From an uncultured bacterium (GTDB lineage Bacteria > Myxococcota_A > Bradymonadia > UBA7976 > VGTA01): a stretch of DNA of 64,000 nucleotides. The notes below the pieces were generated by a model. The model did not search any database and was not told the DNA's origin. It saw only the letters and a program-made list of their open reading frames with translations. Below are positions 25,440 through 34,361 of this stretch, one piece after another (the first letter of the stretch is position 1; each line of letters begins with the position of its first letter). The translations under genes and the position numbers were made by a program. The stretch lies in the NCBI GenBank assembly GCA_943788935.1, contig CALSSE010000001.1:23269-87268 (forward strand), in the 5' to 3' direction.

Positions 25440-27425
25440 ATGCGAAACCTCCCTTCCTCACTCCCCTCACTGCTCTTGTTGAGTGTTTTGTTGTTTATCA
25501 CTGCCTGTGATGATGAGAAGCCGAGCTCCGAAGTCATCTCGATCGGTGGGATGATGATGAATGAGTCCTCGATGACCCAGGGGTTATTACGACTTGATCA
25601 TCCAACGAATGGACAATTGTTTAATACCAGAGAGATCAGAGTACAGGGGATCCACCCAAACGCTAGTGAAGTGCTGGTGAATGGAACCTCGGTCCCAGTG
25701 GTGAGTCAACGCTTTAACACCATGATAGCCCTAGAGGATGGCGCTCACGTTCTCGTGGTGAGCTCAGGGGAAGATGTGATCAGTGTAAATATTGTCATAG
25801 ACTCCACTCCGCCACAGGTTCAGATCACGGAACCTGAATATGGGACACACTTAGACTCGAATGATAGCTCTTTGGTGACGATTATCGGTGTAGCTACTGA
25901 TGGAGATAATGGAAGCGGTATTCAGAGTGTTCTCGTCAATGGGCAGGGCGTTTTAGTCGAACCAAATGGACGCTTTCAGTATACCTATGAGCCTGAGTTT
26001 GGGCTCAACCGTCCACTGGCGATCGCTGTCGATCAGGCCGGAAACGAGAGTGACTGCTCTAGAGGGTTTTTGTTTGGTCGCTTCAAGTCTTGGGGATCTC
26101 AACTTGATCGGGGGTTGAGAATAGAGATCAAACCGCCAGCCTTTGATGTGATCGCTGTGACTTTGGAGAATGCCCTAAAGTCAGGGCTTGTTGAGGATCT
26201 CATCAATGAAAATATGGGATTCAGTGATGAGATTGCGATCAATGATATCCTCTTTCAAGACATCGACGTCCAACTGATTCCCCAGAATGGTTATCTGGAG
26301 ATCTCGATTAGCTTCTATGATCTTAGGGTGTTTTTTGAGCTCTCATCCCCCGAGACCACTGGAGATGTATATATCTCGCCAGCGACTCTCAGCGCGAGGC
26401 TTGTCCTCACCCCTCTACCTGATGGAACATTGGATGCTGAGGTCCTTAACCCTGAACTCAATCTAGAGAATCTAAATGTGCAAGTCGACAACGCTCTCCT
26501 AGATACAGCGATCACCTTTGTGGAGGGCTATGTCAGTGACCTCGCGGAGGACACCCTCCTCGCGGTGATCGATCAAGCTCTCATCGGAGAACTACTCTCC
26601 CCCAACCTGTTCTCTCCAGAGTTTGATATACTGGGAGTTCCGGTGAGGGTTCGCGCCTTATTTCAATCTGTGAACATGACGGCTGAGAGCGCTCAAGGCG
26701 AGTTAGGTATTAAAATCGAAGACTTGCCGGTGATCAACCCCAGTATCGGTTACCTTCATCAAATTACCGAGGGGGCTCCCGCTAGACTAATGAGTATGGC
26801 CTCTGCAGATATTCATCAAAATACCCTCCACTACATCTTCTCTCACTTATGGTACGGAGGGCTCCTAAATACTACACTCGCTGAGATCACTGAACCTCCG
26901 AGCGCTCTCAGCGCAGCATTACTCAATGGATTTACCGACGGTAAACTCCTCGAATATATGTCGCCCGCAGAGATGATCGGAGTGAGACTGCGACCGATGT
27001 TACCACCGACCTCTCGTTTCGACTTAACTCGGCCGAGCGTGATCCTCGTCGATATCGTTGATCTACTCCTCGACTTAACCCTCCCTGATGGACGAGCATG
27101 GTTCACTATGGGGCTTGATATCACCGCAGCGATCACCCCACGACTGATCAATAATCGTCTCGGCCTAGATGTATCCCTGACTGTCCGTGGTGTGAAGGTA
27201 GATGAGCCATTGTTCCCTGTACAGAGTAAAGAGTTGATCACTTTAGTCGCTAATTTTGTGCAGAATCTCCCTCAACAGCTAGGTGAAGAAGGCTTGCGTA
27301 ATCTGTTTGATCTCAATGAACTAGATTTTTATGGTCTTCGGCTAAGTAGCGGCATCATACAAAGCGTTAATGTACCCGCTCCTTATCTACAAGGGGGGAT
27401 TAACCTCGAGGCGATGATCCAATGA
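25440..27425 (+). CDS. Lipoprotein of unknown function with bacterial Ig-like domains
   Basis: 661 residues. The signal ends at lipobox FITAC (C23), followed by DDEKP. Residues about 45-120 and 125-205 look like two Ig-like folds of the glucodextranase-B type (LDHPTNGQLFNTREIRVQG; VDSTPPQVQITEPEYGTHLD with GVATDGDNGSGI). The rest (about 215-661) is beta-rich with long hydrophobic amphipathic stretches (ISFYDLRVFFELSS; LFPVQSKELITLVANFVQNL), reminiscent of lipid-binding BPI-like folds, but I do not recognise it. ATG 25440 is preferred to GTG 25428. Its stop overlaps the start of the ureohydrolase (ATGA), so the two are coupled. Confidence 0.65.
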   Translation: MRNLPSSLPSLLLLSVLLFITACDDEKPSSEVISIGGMMMNESSMTQGLLRLDHPTNGQLFNTREIRVQGIHPNASEVLVNGTSVPVVSQRFNTMIALEDGAHVLVVSSGEDVISVNIVIDSTPPQVQITEPEYGTHLDSNDSSLVTIIGVATDGDNGSGIQSVLVNGQGVLVEPNGRFQYTYEPEFGLNRPLAIAVDQAGNESDCSRGFLFGRFKSWGSQLDRGLRIEIKPPAFDVIAVTLENALKSGLVEDLINENMGFSDEIAINDILFQDIDVQLIPQNGYLEISISFYDLRVFFELSSPETTGDVYISPATLSARLVLTPLPDGTLDAEVLNPELNLENLNVQVDNALLDTAITFVEGYVSDLAEDTLLAVIDQALIGELLSPNLFSPEFDILGVPVRVRALFQSVNMTAESAQGELGIKIEDLPVINPSIGYLHQITEGAPARLMSMASADIHQNTLHYIFSHLWYGGLLNTTLAEITEPPSALSAALLNGFTDGKLLEYMSPAEMIGVRLRPMLPPTSRFDLTRPSVILVDIVDLLLDLTLPDGRAWFTMGLDITAAITPRLINNRLGLDVSLTVRGVKVDEPLFPVQSKELITLVANFVQNLPQQLGEEGLRNLFDLNELDFYGLRLSSGIIQSVNVPAPYLQGGINLEAMIQ

Positions 27426-28642
27426 GTGGTCAGTCGTTGAACGCACGTTTAGAGAGAGCGCTTAACGCTCTCAAGCTCACCCTTCGACCTGCAGGGGGTG
27501 GAGTCTACGTTGTCAGCACTGGACTCGCTGAACAGCGTCAGCTGCAGAGGGCCATTTATCAAAGTTCCAATGATGAAATGATAGAGACTGAATGGATAAG
27601 AACTCTAAAAGCGGCTCTTGAATTTCAACAGTTTGATGAAGAGAAGACCAGTGAGACAAGTGAGACAAGTGAGATCATCAACAGCGGTCTTCTCATCTTG
27701 GGCGTCCCTTCGGATACAGGTGCAGGGTTCACTCGAGGAGCGAACCTCGCCCCCGCACAGCTCCGATCATATCTCATGAATACTCACCCCAATCACCCCC
27801 TGCTTGGAGCCTCGGCGCTTGATGTAGGCGATGTACGTGTAGTGCCCCAACTCCTCAGTGATGAGATGTTAAGCCCACAGCAGCTCGAGGCTACTCGTCA
27901 AGCCCTCTACCCCGATGAGCCAACAGCCCAACAGCTCCCCGTCTCCCCGCTAGATATCACGTATGACAGCCTCTCTTTGATTGCTGCTGAAGAGATACAT
28001 CGTCCTCTGACACCGATCGTGATCGGCGGTGATCACAGTGTAGGTTGGCCAGCCTTTAAGGCCGCTTTTGATCGATGGGAGACACCGGGGAGAGCCCGGC
28101 TCGGTCTACTACACTTTGACGCTCATACCGATCTGCTCAGTGAGCGTTTAGGAGTGAAGTATTGCTTCGCGACTTGGGCGTGGCACGCTAACCAACTCCT
28201 CGGTGAAGATGGCCGACTCGTCCAAGTCGGGATCAGAGCGAGCGGGAGGGATAGGGCGCATTGGGAGTCGACCTGTAATGTCAGGCAATACTGGGCGCAA
28301 GAGGCTAGAGAATTGGGGGCTGTCGAGGTTGGGCGACAGATTATCGAACGTTTTGAGTCCCTCGGTGTGACCGCGCTCTATGTGAGCAATGATATCGATG
28401 GCACAGATAGCCTCTATGCGAGTGCTACTGGAACACCAGAGCCAAATGGGCTTATGCCTGACGAAGTGGATCAGATTACTCGAATCGTGGGGGAGCGCTT
28501 CCCTCTGATTGGCGCTGACTTAGTCGAGATCGCTCCGCCACTCTCTCGCGAAAAATTTGAGCCTGAGCGGACCTTTGAGACCGCAACCCAATACTTGAGG
28601 ACGCTCTGTGAGCTAGGTTTGAGTCGCTCCCCCATTCGTTAA
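27422..28642 (+). CDS. Arginase/agmatinase/formiminoglutamase-family ureohydrolase
   Basis: 406 residues, cytoplasmic. The dinuclear-metal ligands of the family are all present: GGDHS (202-206), DAHTD (233-237) and SNDIDGTD (about 322-329). The usual family length is about 300; here an N-terminal extension of about 90 residues (LNALKLTLRPAGGGVYVVS) precedes the core ILGVPSDTGAGFTRGA. A small GETSETSE-type repeat (about 78-88) separates them. The substrate (arginine, agmatine, guanidino acid or formiminoglutamate) cannot be decided; the SNDIDGTD variant differs from the SxDxDxxDP of arginases. Coupling to an upstream lipoprotein is unusual for this family. Confidence 0.82.
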   Translation: MSGQSLNARLERALNALKLTLRPAGGGVYVVSTGLAEQRQLQRAIYQSSNDEMIETEWIRTLKAALEFQQFDEEKTSETSETSEIINSGLLILGVPSDTGAGFTRGANLAPAQLRSYLMNTHPNHPLLGASALDVGDVRVVPQLLSDEMLSPQQLEATRQALYPDEPTAQQLPVSPLDITYDSLSLIAAEEIHRPLTPIVIGGDHSVGWPAFKAAFDRWETPGRARLGLLHFDAHTDLLSERLGVKYCFATWAWHANQLLGEDGRLVQVGIRASGRDRAHWESTCNVRQYWAQEARELGAVEVGRQIIERFESLGVTALYVSNDIDGTDSLYASATGTPEPNGLMPDEVDQITRIVGERFPLIGADLVEIAPPLSREKFEPERTFETATQYLRTLCELGLSRSPIR

Positions 28643-28657
28643 TAGGATGATAGAGCG

Positions 28658-31600
28658 CTAGGGACAGCTGTTAGCGATTCCTGGAGTGCTCTGCTCAGCC
28701 AAGGAGAAGTCGAGGGAGTTATCATCACTATCTGTGCCATTAGGGCAGCGGCTGAGGCTTCCATTCGGTGCGATAGAGGGATCATCACCATCGATCACCC
28801 CTGAGCCCTCTGTATAACCCTCGATCAGCGAACCTGAACCCTCATAGCTGAGCGCGTCCATGATCCGACCGCTCTGATCTTCGATTCTGATTCCATCGGG
28901 GTCAGCGCCCCCATTTTGTATAGTGCCGCTTAGGCTGATCGACCGTACTCCTTCAGGTAAGAGGTCAGTGACGAGCGGAGAGCCGATGATAAAGTACTCT
29001 CCCGAAGCCAAAACACCTCCACCGCTCAGATCTATGGAGAGATATTCCATATCAGCGTTACCGTTAAACAGAGAGAGCTGAGCACCAGAGAGGTCTACAC
29101 GAGCGGGACCAGGATTATAGAGCTCAATGAACTCTGCGATATCACCTCCGCTTTGGTCATAATCTATTTCATTGATGAGTAACCTTGGTTCTTGAGCAGG
29201 CAATGAGGAGAGAGGAGCGGTCTCGGCGAGCTGGAGGCCCTCTGTGGGTCCGAGATCGCAGTATCGCCACCCTTGACCGCTGAGAGAAGCACGAGCGACC
29301 ACTCGCCACTCTCCAGGGGCAGGAGTAACAACTGTACCTTGATATTCGTCATAACCGCTCCACTCACCGCCGAGGTCATCCCAAGAGTTATTGGGGATCG
29401 CCGGCTGCCAGCTCCATTGACGCTCTAGCGGTGTGAGTTGTTCTTCATCGGGTGAGGCACCCACAGGTCCATAGCCGACCTCCACAAATAAATGATCGTC
29501 TATCCCGCTGGTCTGTGTGGTTCGGTCGGTAGCGCTCACTCGAGTCACGACCGAGAAGTCTTCACCCTCTACGAGCGTGATATCGGCTGGTGAGATCATA
29601 TCACAGTGATCGACTAGAGGCGGCTCTTGAGTGGTGATTAAGAGTTGGAAACTCCCCGGATAGCCGAATGGAGGATCGGCGGCGTCATAGGAGGAGACGA
29701 TCACCGCGATCGACTCATTGGCGGCGATAGAGAAGCCCTCAAGACGATCATCAACGAAGCGATCGCCGCCACCGTCAGCTCCTGTGAGACATCCAAGTGT
29801 GCCTAATTGAGGCTCAAAGGGCTCGGTGAAGAGGTGAAGGTAGAGGTCTTCAAATTCACCCTCAGGAATCAGGTTAATGTCGATGACTTGATCAAAGCTA
29901 GTCGAGTTTGTGAGCGTAAAATACTCAAAAGCGAAGGGACCTACATCGCCACGAGCGCAGGGGTCAGCAAAAGTTCCCGGTCGCTCCCACAGAGGAGCAC
30001 CCTCTATAATCGCTCCATGAGGGTCTATGGTGATGCCGGGAGGAGGCACCTGTATGGGGTAGCCAGTCAGCTCTTCTGTCGTACACTCTGCCGAGCAACC
30101 ATCTCCATCAAAGAAGTTTCCATCGTCACATTCTTCGTCGTCACTGATGATCATATCTCCGCAATAGAGCTCTATTTGGCAGGTAGACGAACAGCCATCC
30201 CCATCGAGGAGGTTCTCATCGTCACACTCTTCATCTCCTTGTAGATAACCATCACCACACCCATGGGTCCTCACTGTGATGCGGAAGTCACCTTGGAAGC
30301 TAGGGTCTACGTAGCAGCATTCAAAAGTAGAGGAGATGATGGTTAGGCTCTCTTGAGGAGCGATCGCAATATTGTATAGAGTGCTCTCGGAGAACCCTGC
30401 AACGCCATCATCATTACCGATAATACATTGATTAAGAGGATCCATCAGGGTGAGCTCACCGCTCAGGTAGTCACCTCTGTAAATATGTAAGAAACCATCA
30501 AACTCTCTCCATTGGGCCTCTATCGTGAGCTCTTGAGGTTGAGCAGTGGTATTAGTGATCACTCTTGGCTCAAAAAAGTATTCGGCTGATTGCGGATCTT
30601 GCGCTTGGCAGTCTGAGTTCGGCCTAGCCCATGACTCGCTCTCTTCACTGAGCTGACCCGTCATTTCGATAAAATCAGCGGGGGGGGCGATCGTCGCTCG
30701 GGTCTCTAGGAGGCACTGACTAGAGCAACCATCACTGTTTAGCAGATTGCCATCATCGCACTCTTCGCCTTCATTTTGGGTTCCGTCACCACAGAGAGCG
30801 AGCTGACAACTGTGTTGCTCATTGAGCGCAACACAAGAGGTACCGATAGGGCAATGATCGAGAATGAGAGCGCAGAGATCCCCCTCCTCCAAGGGAGCTA
30901 CAGTGCAGGTACCGATAGGCTCCTCACCCCCATAACAGAAGAGCTCTTGTTGGCATCGCCCAGCGCTTATCTCCTCGCTAGATCGCTGACATGGTTCTCC
31001 TTCGTTGAGCCTTATAAGGCAACGTCCTTCTTCGCAATCTCCGCCTTCCTGACATTGTGAGAGCAGTCTCTGCTCTTGATCCAAGCACTGCTCACCAGCG
31101 ACGATGAGCTCTGGCTGTGAGAGCGTAAACTCAAAAGGGAGATCTGCGCCTTGATCTTGATAGGTACCGATCTCTGCTTCATAGGTTCCCGCTTCTAAAT
31201 CGCCGAGCCATAGAGGACAGTAGTCTAAGCCTTCAGTGCTATAGTCATCTACTCGCTCTATGAGCTCAGGGCTCATGGGATCTTCAAGGCTGTAGATGGT
31301 TAAATTAAAGTCATTGACGATACAGTAATCACCGTCGGTAGCGATGAGATGAACCAAGGTGTCTTGGGTAAGCGTAAACTGAACCCGAGCGACTTCACCG
31401 AACTCTAAGATTTGGGAGTAGTCACCGACTTCCTCAAAGACCGCTTCATAATCAAAGCAGGGTCGATCTTCATCTAAATCACCGGCGAGACATCCCCTCT
31501 GATCGTCTTCAGTGATGAGCGAGAGATAATGAAAGGAGCAAGCGACCGTCTCTCCGAAACGAGCGCCCTCTTCTCCTTCTTCAGAGGTATCGCAACTTAG

Positions 31601-32158
31601 AAGACATGAAGCGATCTGTTGTACCTCCTCCTCTCCCCATTTTAATGAAGCCCTCTCCGCACATTGAGAGGTGAAGGCCTCACAATAACGCTCACAGAGG
31701 CTGAGCGGAGGCTCGCTTCCTGCCTGATCGCCGGATGTCATCTCTCCTGCTTCGGTACCACTGGTTTCCTCACCGGATGTCATCTCTCCTGCTTCGGTAC
31801 CACTAGCTTGCTCACCGGATGTCATCTCTCCTGCTTCGGTACCACTGGCTTGCTCACCGGATGTCATCTCTCCTGCTTCGGTACCACTGGTTTCCTCACC
31901 CGACGTCATCTCTCCTGCTTGTTCACCCGACGTCATCTCTCCTGCTTGTTCACCCGACGTCATCTCTCCTGCTTGTTCACCCGACGTCATCTCTCCTGCT
32001 TGTTCACCCGACGTCATCTCACCGGCTTGATCACCGGCGAGACCACTATCCGGAGAGGTGGGCTTGGAAGATGGAGGGTCACAAGCTGTGATCGTGAGTA
32101 GACAAAAACATAGACAGAGGGGAGCGTTTATCGGTCTAAGATGACTCATCATATCCAT
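28658..32158 (-). CDS. Large cysteine-rich lipoprotein with DUF4215 repeats and a lamin-tail domain
   Basis: About 1166 residues. Lipobox TITAC is followed by DPP and a 100-residue tether of GEQAGEMTS-type repeats. Then come a Cys-rich segment, a pre-peptidase-C-like beta domain (VLEFGEVARVQFTLTQDTLV), a second Cys-rich stretch, and three Myxococcus-type cysteine-rich repeats (ECDDGNLLNSDGCSSQC about 470, ECDDENLLDGDGCSSTC about 650, ECDDGNFFDGDGCSAEC about 680) with beta domains between. A lamin-tail (LTD) domain (LLINEIDYDQSGGDIAEFIE, about 995-1105) is near the C-terminus. This is a typical surface or envelope lipoprotein of the Myxococcota with no visible catalytic site. AGGA 8 nt before ATG 32158 favours it over ATG 32179. 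Confidence 0.82.
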   Translation of the reverse strand: MDMMSHLRPINAPLCLCFCLLTITACDPPSSKPTSPDSGLAGDQAGEMTSGEQAGEMTSGEQAGEMTSGEQAGEMTSGEQAGEMTSGEETSGTEAGEMTSGEQASGTEAGEMTSGEQASGTEAGEMTSGEETSGTEAGEMTSGDQAGSEPPLSLCERYCEAFTSQCAERASLKWGEEEVQQIASCLLSCDTSEEGEEGARFGETVACSFHYLSLITEDDQRGCLAGDLDEDRPCFDYEAVFEEVGDYSQILEFGEVARVQFTLTQDTLVHLIATDGDYCIVNDFNLTIYSLEDPMSPELIERVDDYSTEGLDYCPLWLGDLEAGTYEAEIGTYQDQGADLPFEFTLSQPELIVAGEQCLDQEQRLLSQCQEGGDCEEGRCLIRLNEGEPCQRSSEEISAGRCQQELFCYGGEEPIGTCTVAPLEEGDLCALILDHCPIGTSCVALNEQHSCQLALCGDGTQNEGEECDDGNLLNSDGCSSQCLLETRATIAPPADFIEMTGQLSEESESWARPNSDCQAQDPQSAEYFFEPRVITNTTAQPQELTIEAQWREFDGFLHIYRGDYLSGELTLMDPLNQCIIGNDDGVAGFSESTLYNIAIAPQESLTIISSTFECCYVDPSFQGDFRITVRTHGCGDGYLQGDEECDDENLLDGDGCSSTCQIELYCGDMIISDDEECDDGNFFDGDGCSAECTTEELTGYPIQVPPPGITIDPHGAIIEGAPLWERPGTFADPCARGDVGPFAFEYFTLTNSTSFDQVIDINLIPEGEFEDLYLHLFTEPFEPQLGTLGCLTGADGGGDRFVDDRLEGFSIAANESIAVIVSSYDAADPPFGYPGSFQLLITTQEPPLVDHCDMISPADITLVEGEDFSVVTRVSATDRTTQTSGIDDHLFVEVGYGPVGASPDEEQLTPLERQWSWQPAIPNNSWDDLGGEWSGYDEYQGTVVTPAPGEWRVVARASLSGQGWRYCDLGPTEGLQLAETAPLSSLPAQEPRLLINEIDYDQSGGDIAEFIELYNPGPARVDLSGAQLSLFNGNADMEYLSIDLSGGGVLASGEYFIIGSPLVTDLLPEGVRSISLSGTIQNGGADPDGIRIEDQSGRIMDALSYEGSGSLIEGYTEGSGVIDGDDPSIAPNGSLSRCPNGTDSDDNSLDFSLAEQSTPGIANSCP
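31728..32037 (-). repeat. 27-bp and 45-bp tandem repeats coding for the GEQAGEMTS tether
   Basis: Two related repeat types lie side by side. Nearest the lipobox are five 27-bp units coding for GEQAGEMTS; then longer 45-bp units coding for GEQASGTEAGEMTSG-like segments. All are in frame and nearly identical at the DNA level. Confidence 0.9.
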
Positions 32159-32483
32159 ATGATTATTCCTATCTATCATCGATGTAAGTAGAGTTTGTCG
32201 ACGTGTAACTTAATGTGGACAAGATGTTAGTCTGCCATGAGTTTCTCTTAGATTCAAAATCCTTAAGAGGCGAATGAGTGAATCATCAACGCCCTTAAGG
32301 GTAATGGTGACCTAACAAATCTGTTCGTGCATTTAAGTATAGTGAATGAAACCCTAGTATTTGAGTGAAGGTTTCGATTGGCCTGGTCTTCACCCCTAGA
32401 GCGATTCGTAACCTTATGCAGCGAAGTATCTGTGAGATCTCTCCGCTGAAAGGGTTGGTTATCGCGCTTTGGTTTAACGCAAT
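32159..32483. other. Intergenic region between the cysteine-rich lipoprotein gene and the flagellinolysin gene
   Basis: No gene is visible. It contains a 10-bp palindrome CCCTTAAGGG (32292-32301) and a weak 6-bp inverted repeat GAAACC/GGTTTC (32348-32375). Neither has a T-run that would make it a terminator, and no confident promoter was found. Confidence 0.35.
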
Positions 32484-34172
32484 TTAGCGGAGGAGGCTCA
32501 GCGCGATCTGTGGGCTCGCGTTCGCCTGAGCGAGAATGTTGGTGGCGGCTTGCTGGATGATTTGAGATTGGGTAAGTTGAGCCGTCTCAGCAGCAAAATC
32601 AGCATCCACGATACGAGACTTACTGGTCATCGCGCTCTCCTCTTGAATACTCAAAGTGTTAACCGTTGAGTCGAGGCGATTTTGGATCGCACCAAGCTCT
32701 GAGCGGAAGCCATTGACATAAGCGATGGCGTCATCGACGTAACTCACCGCCATTGAACCATCTTTAGTGACGTCAATATTAGCAAGGCCCATGGCATCTT
32801 TACCGAAACTACCGAGATAGAACTCTAGACTCTCGTTGCCGCTCCCAATGTGAAGGCGAGTGAGCTTACCCCCCTGTTTTTTGGTCGGATCTACCGAGTT
32901 GGCGAACTTAGCGTTGAGGCTACGAAGCGGGTCTTGTCCCAGCGTTGAGCTATTGTCGAAGACATCATCAGCGCTGAGCACTTCCCCACCATCAGCATCA
33001 AATCCACCGATCGCGCCTGAGTCTATGTTGGAGAGGTCAAGTCCATTGACAAACACATCTCCTTCTCCCGGTGTGGTCCTAAATGAGGTAATAAAGCCGT
33101 TAAGGTCAGCGAAGGCACCACTTGAAGCGTTGGTGATCGCTTGATCTAGGGTAGAGCCGTTATCTCGGAGATCCTCCATGATTTGACGGATCCCTGTTCC
33201 TCCCGCTTGCTTGATCGCATCATGCATGTAACGCACCGCGAGATAACCTCTAGAATAATCTGCAGAGGTCGCGGCGCTGAAATCATTGAGGAGGGCGGCG
33301 GCATCGACGAGCGCATCCGCGTCGGCGTGTGCTCCATTGGCGATATCCGCTGCGACTCTAGCATCTGCGCCACCGATAAACTCTGCTGTCCCCTCTAGGA
33401 ACCAGTGAGGTGTATTCGCGGTGCTCACATTAGAGAAGTTAATAAACTGCATAGTGTGGGTGAGCTCATGAGCCACTAAGCTATCGACAGCGGTTGAGTT
33501 GGTTGATGAGGTCCCATCTGGCATCACGACTTGAGTGTAATCATCGAGATCAAGATCTATCAAACTACCATTAGCCCGACCGAGAACATTACCCACGCCG
33601 TCGATCGTACCTAAAGTGATATCAATGTTACGACCATCGCCAGTGAGGCCATAATATTCTTCGATTCGATCCTCGGCTTGTCGAAGCCAAGAAGACTTGA
33701 GACCCGTGAGGACATCTCTCACCGATGAGTTATCAGCAGCTGCCGCATAGTTCGACTGACTGAAGATATTCTCACCATTAAACTGTGTGGCTTCATTGAT
33801 GCGATCAAACTCGCTCATAATTTGGTTAATCTCGCCTTGTATGGCTTTAAGGTCTGATTCATTATTGGTGCCATTGATCGCTTGGATACCGAGTTCACGG
33901 ATCCGCTGTAGACCGTTAACTACTTCATTAAGGGCGCCATCGGCGGTCTGAACTAATGAGATTCCATCAAGCGCGTTTCGCCGCGCAGCGGCTAAACCTC
34001 TTGCCTCTGCTTCCATGCGAGTAGAGATGCTTAATCCGGCAGCGTCATCTCTAGCACCATTGACTCGAAGGCCCGAAGAGAGTCGTTCAAAGCTCTGGGA
34101 GAGTGAACTTTGAGTGTTTATTAGCTTGTTTTGAATCCCGCCAGCTGCGAGGTTAGTATTTACTGAGAGCAT
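32484..34172 (-). CDS. Flagellinolysin: flagellin with an inserted zinc metalloprotease domain
   Basis: 562 residues. The N-terminal D0/D1 (1 to about 145: SVNTNLAAGGIQNKL, LSSGLRVNGARDDAAGLSIS) and C-terminal D1/D0 (about 455-562: RSELGAIQNRLDSTVNTL, ending QIALSLLR) are complete, so it should polymerise. The hypervariable middle holds a gluzincin-type peptidase domain: HELTH (H235, E236, H239) followed 17 residues later by HWFLEGTAEFIGG, whose Glu (E260 or E264) is the expected third zinc ligand. The helical segment SADYSRGYLAVRYMHDAI follows, as in related M9/collagenase-like domains. This matches the flagellinolysin family, in which filaments carry surface-exposed proteolytic activity. 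GGAG lies 9-10 nt before the ATG. Confidence 0.93.
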   Translation of the reverse strand: MLSVNTNLAAGGIQNKLINTQSSLSQSFERLSSGLRVNGARDDAAGLSISTRMEAEARGLAAARRNALDGISLVQTADGALNEVVNGLQRIRELGIQAINGTNNESDLKAIQGEINQIMSEFDRINEATQFNGENIFSQSNYAAAADNSSVRDVLTGLKSSWLRQAEDRIEEYYGLTGDGRNIDITLGTIDGVGNVLGRANGSLIDLDLDDYTQVVMPDGTSSTNSTAVDSLVAHELTHTMQFINFSNVSTANTPHWFLEGTAEFIGGADARVAADIANGAHADADALVDAAALLNDFSAATSADYSRGYLAVRYMHDAIKQAGGTGIRQIMEDLRDNGSTLDQAITNASSGAFADLNGFITSFRTTPGEGDVFVNGLDLSNIDSGAIGGFDADGGEVLSADDVFDNSSTLGQDPLRSLNAKFANSVDPTKKQGGKLTRLHIGSGNESLEFYLGSFGKDAMGLANIDVTKDGSMAVSYVDDAIAYVNGFRSELGAIQNRLDSTVNTLSIQEESAMTSKSRIVDADFAAETAQLTQSQIIQQAATNILAQANASPQIALSLLR

Positions 34173-34361
34173 ATCCTTGTCTCCGTTTATGTAAATCGAT
34201 TATGTTTTTTACAAGATGTTTACCTTAGGTTAATAAGGCCAAATATGGAAGATTTTTCTATTTAAGTAAGATGTTAAGGTCTACTACTATCCAATGATAG
34301 TCATGTGTAAAGTCTCCTACATTAGATGACTTAGCGAGTGTCGTCCTAGAAGAGAGCATTT

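Noticed and set aside
31664..32101. Plus-strand open frames with TGCHLSCFGT- and SSLLLVHPT-like repeats
   Set aside because: Shadows of the GEQAGEMTS tether repeat on the other strand.
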